A stretch of 64,000 nt of DNA from Cryptoclostridium sp036644995 (GTDB lineage: Bacteria > Bacillota > Dehalobacteriia > UBA7702), in assembly GCA_036644995.1 (NCBI GenBank), contig JAVXOZ010000009.1, forward strand, positions 4,333-68,332. Reading direction: 5' to 3'. Position 1 is the first letter of the stretch. Each line of letters begins with the position of its first letter. Of the stretch, positions 43,090 through 51,900 are shown piece by piece. The notes below the pieces were generated by a model, which did no database searches, was not told the DNA's origin, and worked only from the letters and a program-made list of their open reading frames with translations. The translations under genes and the position numbers were made by a program.

Positions 43090-44346
43090 ATGAATATGAA
43101 TATATCTGTTTTGGGAATAGACCATAAATACGGCGCCGATATACGAGAAAAAGTCGCCTTCAGCGAATCGCAAAAAATCGAATTTTCCACCAAACTTATA
43201 GATTTAGGCGTTGAAGAAGTGGTTATTCTCTCTACCTGCAATCGCAGTGAAGTATATTATTTGGATCAATGGAAAAATGACGCCGTACGCAACCAAGTTT
43301 TAGATGCCTATATTGAATATTTTGATATAGAAGAATACAGCCATTGCATTTACCGCTACCATGATAAAGAAGCCGTGGAACACATATTTAAAGTTACTGC
43401 GGGTTTAGAATCTGCGGTGGTGGGTGAAGATGAAATTCTCAGGCAAATGAAAGAATCCTATGAGTTTTCTTTGCAGTTTAAAAACACGGGAAAATATTTT
43501 AATCGCCTGTTTCAAGAAGCCATAAAAAGTGCAAAGGCAATCAAAAGCAAGCTTAAAATATCGGAAATACCCCTATCCACAGGGTATATCGGTTTGAAAT
43601 ATTTACAGGAGCAAATGGGCACATTTGAAGATAAAACCTTACTTATCATCGGATTTGGGGAAATAGGCAAGCTATTTTACACATATGGTAAAGAATTGCC
43701 CTTTAAAAATATTATAATTTGCAACCGCACCTCTGAAACTGTAAGGAGTGCCATTGCCGATGATGAAAAAACCAAATACTTACCCTATGGCACTTGCCAC
43801 ACCGTAATAAACGATGCAGATGCTGTTATAACCGCCACATCCTGCCCTCACTGCATCTTAAAGGCACAAGATATGGCTAAACGCACCAAACCCCTTTATA
43901 TGCTGGATATGGCGATACCTCGCAATATAGATACTGAAATTAGTAATTTAGAAAATTACCACCTATTTAATATTGATGTTTTAAAAGAAATGTCCGCAAA
44001 AAATCAGGAAAGCCGCAAGGCTTTAACGGTTAAAGCAGAAAATATTATAGATACCGCTGTGAGTGACTATATACAATGGGTGCGAAATTCCGCCCAAGAC
44101 CCCATAATTGAATCTTTAAATCAATCTGTGGACGATATTTTAGATGACCATTTAGCCTATCTTTTTAAAAGGATAAAGGCAAACGACAGAGAACAAAAAA
44201 TCATCAGCCGTACCATGCAATCTGCATTAAAAAAAGCAGTACGCAACCCCATTGTAGCTTTGAAAACCATTGAGGATAAAGAAAAAAGAGCTCACTATTC
44301 CCAAGTTTTGGGGGAGCTGTTTCAATTAAACGGAAAAGGAAAATAA
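43090..44346 (+). CDS. hemA: Glutamyl-tRNA reductase
   Basis: First committed step of tetrapyrrole synthesis by the C5 route. 418 residues with the catalytic Cys in VILSTCNRSEVYY, AGLESAVVGEDEILRQMKES, the NADPH domain (LLIIGFGEIGKLF, NRTSETVR, ATSCPHCILKAQDM), LDMAIPRNIDTEI and a C-terminal dimerisation helix. Placing it inside a B12-riboswitch operon means aminolevulinate synthesis is tied to cobalamin demand. Confidence 0.94.
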   Translation: MNMNISVLGIDHKYGADIREKVAFSESQKIEFSTKLIDLGVEEVVILSTCNRSEVYYLDQWKNDAVRNQVLDAYIEYFDIEEYSHCIYRYHDKEAVEHIFKVTAGLESAVVGEDEILRQMKESYEFSLQFKNTGKYFNRLFQEAIKSAKAIKSKLKISEIPLSTGYIGLKYLQEQMGTFEDKTLLIIGFGEIGKLFYTYGKELPFKNIIICNRTSETVRSAIADDEKTKYLPYGTCHTVINDADAVITATSCPHCILKAQDMAKRTKPLYMLDMAIPRNIDTEISNLENYHLFNIDVLKEMSAKNQESRKALTVKAENIIDTAVSDYIQWVRNSAQDPIIESLNQSVDDILDDHLAYLFKRIKANDREQKIISRTMQSALKKAVRNPIVALKTIEDKEKRAHYSQVLGELFQLNGKGK

Positions 44347-44347
44347 A

Positions 44348-44947
44348 ATGTATTTGCCATTATTTATTGATTTAAACAATGAAAAAGCCTTAATAATAGG
44401 TGGTGGCTCCATTGCTTATCGCAAAGCTAAAACTTTAGCACAAAGCAATTTGGATATCACCCTAATTTGCCCCGAACGCATTGATGATTGGGCAGATTTA
44501 AAGGTAAATTGGCTAAAAGAAAAATACGAAAACCAACCATTGGCTCAATACCGCTTGGTAATTGCCGCCACGGATAACGAAATACTCAACCAAAAAATTG
44601 CAGAACGCTGCAAAAATCTTAAAATCCTCTGCAATTCCGCCTCCAATGCCGCCAAAGGCGATGTAATATTTCCCGGTGTGGTTCAGGAGGGTGGCTTTAC
44701 ATTAGCACTTTCCAGTCAAGGCAAAACACCTTTTCTTACCAAAAAAATCAAAAACGATATGAAAAAAATACTCTCGGGTTACGACCAAAAAACCATAGAC
44801 CTTTTGGCAGAAACAAGAGAATATATAATAAATACATTTCCTGAAACTAAAGAAGTTTTATTGCAGAAACTTGCAGAAGCTTCCACTGAATTAATTAAGG
44901 AGAAAGGAAGTATCCATGAAATTACGGATTGGCTCCAGAGGGAGTAA
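44348..44947 (+). CDS. Precorrin-2 dehydrogenase (siroheme/cobalamin branch)
   Basis: NAD-dependent oxidation of precorrin-2 to sirohydrochlorin, the substrate of CbiK. 199 residues equal to the N-terminal domain of CysG (SirC/Met8 type) without the methylase half: LFIDLNNEKALIIGGGSIAY, VIAATDNEILNQKIAERCK, LCNSASNAAKGDVIFPGVVQ, LALSSQGKTPFLTKKIK. Ferrochelatase activity as in Met8 is possible. Overlaps hemC by 32 bp. Confidence 0.9.
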   Translation: MYLPLFIDLNNEKALIIGGGSIAYRKAKTLAQSNLDITLICPERIDDWADLKVNWLKEKYENQPLAQYRLVIAATDNEILNQKIAERCKNLKILCNSASNAAKGDVIFPGVVQEGGFTLALSSQGKTPFLTKKIKNDMKKILSGYDQKTIDLLAETREYIINTFPETKEVLLQKLAEASTELIKEKGSIHEITDWLQRE

Positions 44948-45809
44948 GCTGGCTTTAACCCAAACCAAAATGGTGGCTAAAGCATTGGAAACAGCAAACC
45001 CCGGATTAGAAACAGAAATTATAATAATTAAAACCAAAGGCGACATAATTTTAGATAAACCCTTAAACGAAATTGGTGATAAGGGACTTTTTGTAAAAGA
45101 AATCGAAGAAGCACTGTTGGATAAAACCATAGATTTAGCCGTACACAGCTTAAAGGATATGCCCGGGGAACAACCACAGGGGTTGGATATGACATTCACA
45201 CCACAGCGTGAAGACCCCAGAGATATAATGATTACTTTTAACGGCGAAAAATCCTTAGCTGAAATGCCAAAAAACAGCAAAGTTGCCACAGGCAGTTTAA
45301 GAAGAATAATGCAGTTAAAAGCCTTAAGACCAGATATCACAGCCATGGGTATTCGTGGTAATGTGGAAACCAGAATACAAAAAAGCAAAGATTTGGGCTA
45401 CCAAGGCATTATCTTAGCAGCGGCAGGACTTAATAGATTAGGTTTAGAATACAACGGATTTCCATTAGAAGTTAAGGAGATGCTCCCTGCTCCTGCCCAA
45501 GGCATTTTAGGCTTGGAAAACCGCATTGATGATGAAGAAACAAAAAAACTTATAGCCCCACTTCATCATGAGGACAGTGCCAGACAATCCAAAGGCGAAC
45601 GTGCTTTTTTGCAATATATTGAAGGTGGCTGTCATGCTCCCATGGGAGCATATTGCGAAATAAAAGGTGAAAACTTTACCCTAACGGGATTTTATAAAAC
45701 CGAAAAACATTATTATGAAGAAATTATCAGTGGTGTAAAAGGTGAAGAATATCAAAAAGGTAAAGAAATCGCTTTAAAACTAAAGGAGAAAATTCAAAAT
45801 GAACGGTAA
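44916..45809 (+). CDS. hemC: Hydroxymethylbilane synthase (porphobilinogen deaminase)
   Basis: Joins four porphobilinogens to hydroxymethylbilane. 297 residues: RIGSRGSKLALTQTKMVAKA, KGLFVKEIEEALLDKTIDLA, HSLKDMPGEQPQGL, ATGSLRRIMQLKALRPDI, RGNVETRIQKSKDLGYQGII, PAPAQGILGLENR, and the dipyrromethane-cofactor Cys in IEGGCHAPMGAYCEI. ATG is inside the preceding gene behind AAGGAGAAAGG. Confidence 0.95.
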   Translation: MKLRIGSRGSKLALTQTKMVAKALETANPGLETEIIIIKTKGDIILDKPLNEIGDKGLFVKEIEEALLDKTIDLAVHSLKDMPGEQPQGLDMTFTPQREDPRDIMITFNGEKSLAEMPKNSKVATGSLRRIMQLKALRPDITAMGIRGNVETRIQKSKDLGYQGIILAAAGLNRLGLEYNGFPLEVKEMLPAPAQGILGLENRIDDEETKKLIAPLHHEDSARQSKGERAFLQYIEGGCHAPMGAYCEIKGENFTLTGFYKTEKHYYEEIISGVKGEEYQKGKEIALKLKEKIQNER

Positions 45810-47295
45810 AGTATATTTAATCGGTGCAGGCCCCGGAGATTACGGATTGATAACTTTAAAGGGTATGCAGCTTATCGAAACTGCGGATGTACTGGTTTAC
45901 GACAAACTTATTAATAAAAACCTCATCTATGCCTCCCCCTCTCATTGTGAAAAAATATATGTGGGGAAACAAGCAGCCAATCATGCTATGCCCCAAGATC
46001 AAATTAACGAGGTACTCTACCAAAAGGCAAAAGAAGGCAAAACCGTGGTGCGTTTAAAAGGCGGCGACCCTTATGTATTTGGCAGAGGCGGCGAAGAAGG
46101 CATTTACTTGGTAGAGCGTAATATTCCCATAGAAGTAGTGCCGGGTATCACCTCAAGCATTGCAGGACCGTGCTATGCAGGTATTCCCGTTACTCACAGA
46201 GATTGGGCATCTTCCTTTCACGTATTTACAGGCAACTTTAAAGATGAAATCCGTGGTTTAAATTTTGCAAATTTAGCGGAATTAGAAGGCACACTGCTTT
46301 TCCTCATGGGATTTGGCAATTTAAACTATATAACCCAAGGCTTAATTAAAGCCGGAAAAAACAAAGATACCCCGGTTGCGGTAATCAGCAAAGCCACCAC
46401 CCCCCAACAACATACAGTAACAGGCACTTTAGAAACCATTGAACAAATCTGCAAAGATGAAAAAATGGTTCCTCCTGCCATTACTCTCGTAGGGGATGTG
46501 GTAAAATGCAGAGAATATTTAAACTTTTTTGAAAGCAAAAAACAAAAGGGCACTTTAATTTTAAGGGATATTCGCCAAAGTGATGTATTTGCCAAAAAGT
46601 TGATGCAAAGCGGTTTTGAACCCATTGTTTGCCCTGTTATCGAAATAGAAAAACGTGAGGCATCTACAGAGCTTCACTCTGCGTTAAAAGACATAGCTTC
46701 CTACACATGGTTGATTTTCACCTCACCCAATGGTGTTAAAGCGTTCTTTGAATTATTCCGTGATAACGGCAACGATTTTAGAGAATTGGGACACATTAAA
46801 TTTGCTACCATTGGCAAAGCCACCGCCGAAGTTTTGGCAAAAACAGGCTTTAAGGCAGATTACACACCCAAAAAACAAATCAGCAACGCTTTAGCCGATG
46901 GCTTAACCGAGATTTTAAATGCCAATGATAAAGTGTTGATGCCTCGCAGTGCCATCGCCAATAACGACATAATGGATATCATTTCCAAAAAATGCAGCAT
47001 TGATGATATTAAAATATATGATACTCATATCAAAACCGAAAATGAAGAACAATTAAGAACACTTTTAACCACAGGTGAGGTAAATTTCATCCCCTTTACC
47101 AGTGCATCCACAGTTGATGGTTTTGTACAGGCTTTAAATAACGATTTAACCTGTTTAAAAGATGTTAAAACCGTAGCAATAGGGCCTATCACCAAAAAAC
47201 GGATGTTAGAACTGGGCATTACACCTGATTTAGAAGCCACTGACCATAGTTTAGAAGGAATTATCTCGGTTTTAGGAGGCAATAAAAATGATTGA
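45799..47295 (+). CDS. cobA-hemD: Fused uroporphyrinogen-III C-methyltransferase / uroporphyrinogen-III synthase
   Basis: A 498-residue bifunctional protein. Residues 1 to about 245 are the SUMT (VYLIGAGPGDYGLITLKGMQ, VRLKGGDPYVFGRGGEEGIY, VPGITSSIAGPCYAGIPVTH), which makes precorrin-2. Residues about 252-498 are HemD (TLILRDIRQSDVFAKKLMQS, FTSPNGVKAFFELF, IGKATAEVLAKTGFKADY, FTSASTVDGFVQAL), which closes the macrocycle. This fusion is common in Clostridia and channels uroporphyrinogen III to sirohydrochlorin rather than heme. Overlaps hemC by 11 bp and hemB by 8 bp. Confidence 0.95.
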   Translation: MNGKVYLIGAGPGDYGLITLKGMQLIETADVLVYDKLINKNLIYASPSHCEKIYVGKQAANHAMPQDQINEVLYQKAKEGKTVVRLKGGDPYVFGRGGEEGIYLVERNIPIEVVPGITSSIAGPCYAGIPVTHRDWASSFHVFTGNFKDEIRGLNFANLAELEGTLLFLMGFGNLNYITQGLIKAGKNKDTPVAVISKATTPQQHTVTGTLETIEQICKDEKMVPPAITLVGDVVKCREYLNFFESKKQKGTLILRDIRQSDVFAKKLMQSGFEPIVCPVIEIEKREASTELHSALKDIASYTWLIFTSPNGVKAFFELFRDNGNDFRELGHIKFATIGKATAEVLAKTGFKADYTPKKQISNALADGLTEILNANDKVLMPRSAIANNDIMDIISKKCSIDDIKIYDTHIKTENEEQLRTLLTTGEVNFIPFTSASTVDGFVQALNNDLTCLKDVKTVAIGPITKKRMLELGITPDLEATDHSLEGIISVLGGNKND

Positions 47296-48259
47296 CAGAC
47301 CAAGACGTTTAAGAATAAATGAAGATATGCGTTCATTGGTTCGGGAAACACGTTTAAGTACCAAAGAACTAATATATCCCATTTTCATCAAAGAAGGCAA
47401 AGGCATTAAAGAAGAAATCAATGCCATGCCGGGGCAATATCGCTATTCCGTGGATATGCTGGGTGCAGAAATGAAAGCCATTAAAGATTCCGGGGTAAAC
47501 CATGTTATACTCTTTGGGATTCCCCATGATGGCGATTGCGACGCTGTTGGCTCCGCTGCCCACGATAGCAATGGCATTGTCCAACGTGCCATCAAAGAAA
47601 TTAAAGACAAAAGCGATATTTTTGTAACCACAGATGTTTGCCTGTGCGAATATACAGACCACGGTCACTGTGGGCTTTTAGATCCCAACGGCTATGTAAA
47701 TAACGATAAAACTTTGGATGTTTTAGCTAAAACCGCTTTAAGCCATGTGGAAGCAGGAGCAGATATGGTTGCCCCTTCAGACATGATGGACGGCAGAGTT
47801 GGCGCCATCCGAGAAATATTAGATGAAAACAATTTTGTTAATACACCCATAATGGCATATTCCGCCAAATACGCTTCGGCTTTTTACGGCCCTTTTCGTG
47901 ATGCTGCCAATTCCGCACCGGGCAAAGGCAACAGAAAATCCTACCAAATGGATTTTCACAATGTCCGTGAAGCCGAACATGAAGCCCAATTAGACCTACA
48001 AGAAGGTGCAGACATCATCATGGTAAAACCTGCTTTGGCTTATTTGGATGTTATCGCCAAAATTCGTCCCCAAATTAAAAAACCCATGGCTGCTTATTGC
48101 GTCAGCGGTGAATATACCATGCTGAAATTAGCTGTGGATAAAGGCCTTATGAGTGAGGAAGTTATCTACGAAAGCCATATCGCCATTAAAAGAGCAGGGG
48201 CAGATGTGATACTCACCTATTTTGCCAAAGACATCGGCAAGTTCTTACAGGAGGTTTAA
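47288..48259 (+). CDS. hemB: Delta-aminolevulinic acid dehydratase (porphobilinogen synthase)
   Basis: Condenses two 5-aminolevulinates to porphobilinogen. 323 residues with TTDVCLCEYTDHGHCGLLDP (the cysteine-rich zinc-binding site), MVAPSDMMDGRVGAIRE, YSAKYASAFYGPFRDAANS, MDFHNVREAEHEAQLDLQEG and the Schiff-base lysine in IIMVKPALAYLDVI. Overlaps the end of cobA-hemD. Confidence 0.96.
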   Translation: MIDRPRRLRINEDMRSLVRETRLSTKELIYPIFIKEGKGIKEEINAMPGQYRYSVDMLGAEMKAIKDSGVNHVILFGIPHDGDCDAVGSAAHDSNGIVQRAIKEIKDKSDIFVTTDVCLCEYTDHGHCGLLDPNGYVNNDKTLDVLAKTALSHVEAGADMVAPSDMMDGRVGAIREILDENNFVNTPIMAYSAKYASAFYGPFRDAANSAPGKGNRKSYQMDFHNVREAEHEAQLDLQEGADIIMVKPALAYLDVIAKIRPQIKKPMAAYCVSGEYTMLKLAVDKGLMSEEVIYESHIAIKRAGADVILTYFAKDIGKFLQEV

Positions 48260-48260
48260 A

Positions 48261-49553
48261 GTGTATAAAAATAACAATAAAAAAGAAATCTTAGAATTAA
48301 GCAGAAAAATCATGCCCGGCGGTGTAAATAGTCCTGTACGTGCTTTTCAATCCGTAAATTGCGAACCTGTGATTGTGGAATCCGCCAAAGGTGCCTACAT
48401 CAAAGATATCGACGGCACAGAATATATAGATTATGTTTGTTCCTACGGACCTTTGATTTTTGGACATTCGCCTGAATTTTTACTGGATGAAATCAAGGCA
48501 GCAGTGGTTAATGGCACCACCTACGGCTTTACCACCCCACACGAAGTGGAGCTGGCTGAAATGGTGATAGATTCCTACCCTGCCTGTGAAATGGTACGTA
48601 TGGTAAATTCAGGCACCGAGGCAACCATGAGTGCAATCCGTGTTGCCCGTGGCTACACAAAACGTGATAAAATCTTAAAATTTGAAGGCTGTTACCATGG
48701 ACACAGTGATAGCTTGCTGGTAAAAAGCGGCAGTGGTTTATTAACCCAAGGTGTGCCCACCAGCCCGGGTTTGGTTCAAGCTTTAACGGATAAAACCTTG
48801 GTATGCCCCTACAACGATGAAGAAGCCTTAGAGCAAATTATCGCAGCCAATAAACATGAAATAGCCTGTGTAATCATTGAACCTGTGGCAGGGAATATGG
48901 GTGTTTTACCCCCCAAAGAAGGCTATTTAAAAAAAGTGCGTGAACTTTGCACCAAAGATGATATCATCTTGATTTTTGATGAAGTTATCACCGGTTTTCG
49001 TTTGGATTACCATTCCGCAGCAGGTGTTTATGGCGTGGAACCCGACATGGTTTGTTTCGGCAAAATCATTGGTGGCGGCTTGCCCATCGGCGCTTACGGC
49101 GGCAAATTGGATATAATGAAAATGGTATCCCCCATCGGTCCTGTATATCAAGGTGGTACACTTTCCGGGAATCCCTTGGCTGTACGTGCAGGCATCGCCA
49201 ATTTAACCAGATTAAAAAGCGATCCTAAAATTTATGAAACATTAAATAATGCTGCCACCTACCTCAATAAAGGCATGACGGCAATTTTTGAAAAATATAA
49301 TATTCCCGCTGTTACATCCCAGAAAAACGGTATGTTTTGCGTATTCTTCACCGATAAAAAAGTTGAATGCTTTGAAGATGTAATGAGCTGCGACTTAAAC
49401 CTCTATAAAAAATTCTTTGAAGGCATGATGCAAGAAGGAATCCTTTTAGCTCCTGCACAATTTGAAGGCTGGTTCCCCTCTACTGCCCACACCAAAGATA
49501 TTTTGGATAAAACCTTGGCAGCAGCAGATAAAGTTTTAAAAAATATTAATTAA
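48261..49553 (+). CDS. hemL: Glutamate-1-semialdehyde 2,1-aminomutase
   Basis: Second step of the C5 pathway, making aminolevulinate. 430 residues, with SRKIMPGGVNSPVRAFQSV, VNSGTEATMSAIRVARGYT, GCYHGHSDSLLVKSGSG, IIEPVAGNMGVLPP, LIFDEVITGFR, the PLP lysine in MVCFGKIIGGGLPIGAYGG, and YQGGTLSGNPLAVRAG. The start is GTG at 48261 with GGAGG (48250-48254) 6 bases upstream; a longer ATG frame inside hemB would ignore that site. Confidence 0.95.
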   Translation: MYKNNNKKEILELSRKIMPGGVNSPVRAFQSVNCEPVIVESAKGAYIKDIDGTEYIDYVCSYGPLIFGHSPEFLLDEIKAAVVNGTTYGFTTPHEVELAEMVIDSYPACEMVRMVNSGTEATMSAIRVARGYTKRDKILKFEGCYHGHSDSLLVKSGSGLLTQGVPTSPGLVQALTDKTLVCPYNDEEALEQIIAANKHEIACVIIEPVAGNMGVLPPKEGYLKKVRELCTKDDIILIFDEVITGFRLDYHSAAGVYGVEPDMVCFGKIIGGGLPIGAYGGKLDIMKMVSPIGPVYQGGTLSGNPLAVRAGIANLTRLKSDPKIYETLNNAATYLNKGMTAIFEKYNIPAVTSQKNGMFCVFFTDKKVECFEDVMSCDLNLYKKFFEGMMQEGILLAPAQFEGWFPSTAHTKDILDKTLAAADKVLKNIN

Positions 49554-49563
49554 GGAGTGTAAT

Positions 49564-50259
49564 ATGAAAGGTAAATTTTATGGCATTGGGGTGGGACCCG
49601 GAGATCCCGAACTTTTGACCATTAAGGGAAAGCGTATATTGGAAGAATGCGACCTTATCGCTACCCCAAAAACCAAAGGCGATAAAGATAGTACCGCCCT
49701 TAATATAGTTTCTTCATATACAAATGGCAAAGAAGTCCTTGAGCTGGTGCTCCCCATGACCAAAGATGAAAAAGTTTTGCAGCAATCATGGGCAGATGGC
49801 GCTAAAAAAATAATGGAGCTTTTGGATGAAGGCAAAAATATAGCCTTTATCACCTTGGGAGATCCCTCTTTATTCAGCACTTTTATGTATGTATTTCGCC
49901 CCATTAAAGAAGCAGGCTATGAATGGGAAGTGGTTCCCGGCATCAATGCTCCCAGTGCCACCGCAGCTAAATTAGGCACAGGTCTTTCGGATTGGAAAGA
50001 AAGCTTAGTTATTATGGCAGCCACCGCAGACTTAGATGCTTTAGAAGAAACCATTAAAAATCACGATAACACGGTTTTAATGAAAGGCGCCAGCAAGTGG
50101 TCGGACATTGCCATGATATTGGATAAATTGGGCTTAACAGAAAAAACAGCCGCTGTGGAACGTTGCACTATGGAAGGTGAAAGAGTATTCACCGATATCA
50201 CCAATATGCCTGAGGATTTAAGCTATTTCCTCACCGCTATTATCAGAAAGGGATTATAA
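49564..50259 (+). CDS. cbiL: Cobalt-factor-II / precorrin-2 C20-methyltransferase
   Basis: Methylates C20 as the first step after cobalt insertion. 231-residue tetrapyrrole methylase with FYGIGVGPGDPELLTIKGKR, ATPKTKGDKDSTALNI, ITLGDPSLFSTFMYVFRPI and VPGINAPSATAAKLGTGL, the pattern of CbiL/CobI. ATG follows AAGGAG. Confidence 0.94.
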   Translation: MKGKFYGIGVGPGDPELLTIKGKRILEECDLIATPKTKGDKDSTALNIVSSYTNGKEVLELVLPMTKDEKVLQQSWADGAKKIMELLDEGKNIAFITLGDPSLFSTFMYVFRPIKEAGYEWEVVPGINAPSATAAKLGTGLSDWKESLVIMAATADLDALEETIKNHDNTVLMKGASKWSDIAMILDKLGLTEKTAAVERCTMEGERVFTDITNMPEDLSYFLTAIIRKGL

Positions 50260-50263
50260 GAAT

Positions 50264-51025
50264 ATGAGTAATATAGTAAAAATCGTAGGTGCAGGCGCAG
50301 GAGATCCTGAGCTTATCACCGTTAAAGGCATGAACGCTTTAAAAGAAGCAGATATTGTGATTTATGCAGGTTCTTTGGTTAACCCAGCCCTTTTGGACTA
50401 TTGCAAAAAAGACTGCACCATTTATGATAGTGCAGGCATGAATTTAGATGAAGTTATTGAAGTTATTAAAGCCGAATATCCCAAGGGCAAAAACATTGTG
50501 CGTTTACACACAGGCGACCCCTCAATTTACGGTGCTATCCGTGAACAAATGGACATTTTAGATACGGAAAATATTGAATACACCGTAATTCCCGGTGTTA
50601 GCTCTTTTTGTGCCGCTGCTGCTGCCTTAAAAAAAGAATACGTTTTGCCTGAAGTTAGCCAAACAGTTATTCTCACCCGTATGGAAGGCCGCACCCCTGT
50701 ACCGGAAAGAGAAGATATCAGAAACTTGGCAAAAGTAAACGCTACCATGATTATCTTTTTAAGTGTTCACATGATAGAAGATGTTGTGGAACGCCTTTTG
50801 GAAGGTTACGATAAAGAAACACCTTGTGCTGTGGTTTACAAAGCCTCATGGCCTGAAGAAAAGAAGGTTATTGGCACCTTGGAAAATATTGCGGAAAAAG
50901 TACACGCTGCGGATATTGGCAGAACTGCTTTGATTACCGTTGGTCGTTTCTTGGGCGATGAATACGCTCTCTCCAAATTATACGACAAAGGCTTTTCCCA
51001 CGGTTACCGTGAAGCCAAAGAATAA
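50264..51025 (+). CDS. cbiF: Cobalt-precorrin-4 C11-methyltransferase
   Basis: Methylates C11. 253 residues: VKIVGAGAGDPELITVKGMN, VIYAGSLVNPALLDYCKKD, VRLHTGDPSIYGAIREQMD, VIPGVSSFCAAAAALKKEY, LTRMEGRTPVPEREDIRNLA, CAVVYKASWPEEKKVIGTLE, all diagnostic of CbiF/CobM. Last gene of the cobQ-cbiF run. The hairpin and repeat region follows directly. Confidence 0.95.
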   Translation: MSNIVKIVGAGAGDPELITVKGMNALKEADIVIYAGSLVNPALLDYCKKDCTIYDSAGMNLDEVIEVIKAEYPKGKNIVRLHTGDPSIYGAIREQMDILDTENIEYTVIPGVSSFCAAAAALKKEYVLPEVSQTVILTRMEGRTPVPEREDIRNLAKVNATMIIFLSVHMIEDVVERLLEGYDKETPCAVVYKASWPEEKKVIGTLENIAEKVHAADIGRTALITVGRFLGDEYALSKLYDKGFSHGYREAKE

Positions 51026-51063
51026 TTAATATCTTAGGTTCTTTTTCAATGATTGTATTTTTC

Positions 51064-51535
51064 TAAAAATGAAATATATTTCAGTGATAATCGAGATGTG
51101 GCAGTTGTATTTTACAACTGCCATCAGATTGTCAAAAAACATAGTTTTTTGGCAAGATGTCAGGCTGTTAAGAAAGACTTAGATTCGGTAAAACTCCCTG
51201 AACAGCGGCTGTGCAGTGTACTTAGATGTACATAAGCAGTCGATGAGAAGGGATTTTACCGAATATCAGACTTTATCCACAGCCTGGGCAGTTGCATTTA
51301 TGCAGCTGCCATCAGATTGTCAAAAAACATAGTTTTTTGGCAAGATGTCAGGCTGTTAAGAAAGACTTAGATTCGGTAAAACTCCCTGAACAGCGGCTGT
51401 GCAGTGTACCTAAATGTACATAAGCAGTCGATGAGAAGGGATTTTGCCGAATATCAGACTTTATCAACAGCCTAGTGGCAGTTGTATTTTGCAACTGCCA
51501 CATTTTTATGGATTTAATTCTGAAATATATGGTAA
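51064..51535 (+). repeat. Hairpin repeat carrying a tandem array of two 162-bp elements (copies 4 and 5)
   Basis: The outer arms ATATATTTCAG (from 51074) and CTGAAATATATGG (to 51534) match those of the unoccupied repeat at 6424-6520. Inside are three palindromes of 26-27 bp (51099-51124, 51287-51312, 51475-51501; arms GGCAGTTG / CAACTGCC or close variants) that alternate with two 162-bp elements (51125-51286 and 51313-51474). The two elements differ at only a handful of positions. Copy 4 has a fully paired inner stem (ATTCGGTAAAA / TTTTACCGAAT); in copy 5 one A changes to G and makes a wobble. Confidence 0.9.
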
Positions 51536-51562
51536 ATTGTAAAATCAAATTGAACGCATAAA

Positions 51563-51603
51563 AAAATTGCAGCAACCACTTAATAGGTGATTGCTGCAAT
51601 TTT
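51563..51603. terminator. Hairpin, probable bidirectional terminator
   Basis: ATTGCAGCAA / TTGCTGCAAT 10-bp stem with T runs on either strand. It can end cbiF-side transcription. Confidence 0.6.
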
Positions 51604-51698
51604 ATGTAATTTTACCGTTAATAAAAACTCCTGTTATATGTAATTTTACCGCTAATAAGGCATTTGTTAATTGAAAAATTCAAAACAAACTGCACAGA

Positions 51699-51748
51699 AA
51701 CATATTGAAGTCATTGCATTAAACAAAAGCAATACCTTCAATATGTTT
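51699..51748. terminator. Hairpin downstream of the gerW operon
   Basis: AAACATATTGAAG-TC-ATTGC pairs with GCAAT-AC-CTTCAATATGTTT. It lies about 150 bp beyond the gerW stop on the minus strand. No strong T run follows, so terminator function is uncertain. The rest of 51604-51900 has only a short direct repeat (ATGTAATTTTACCG at 51603 and 51638). Confidence 0.4.
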
Positions 51749-51900
51749 ATAGATATAATAAAATTTTCCTACCCATATCACAAACTTAAAATAAGCTTGG
51801 GTAACTTATAATAACAGGTTAACCCACCTTAAACGTTTAGGGTAGGTATATAGACCCACTGCCAAAACTTACAAGGGTTATCCGTTTTCAACCTATTAAC

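Noticed and set aside
51064..51535. CRISPR array
   Set aside because: The 162-bp units between palindromes are nearly identical to each other and to dispersed copies, so they are not spacers; there are no cas genes.
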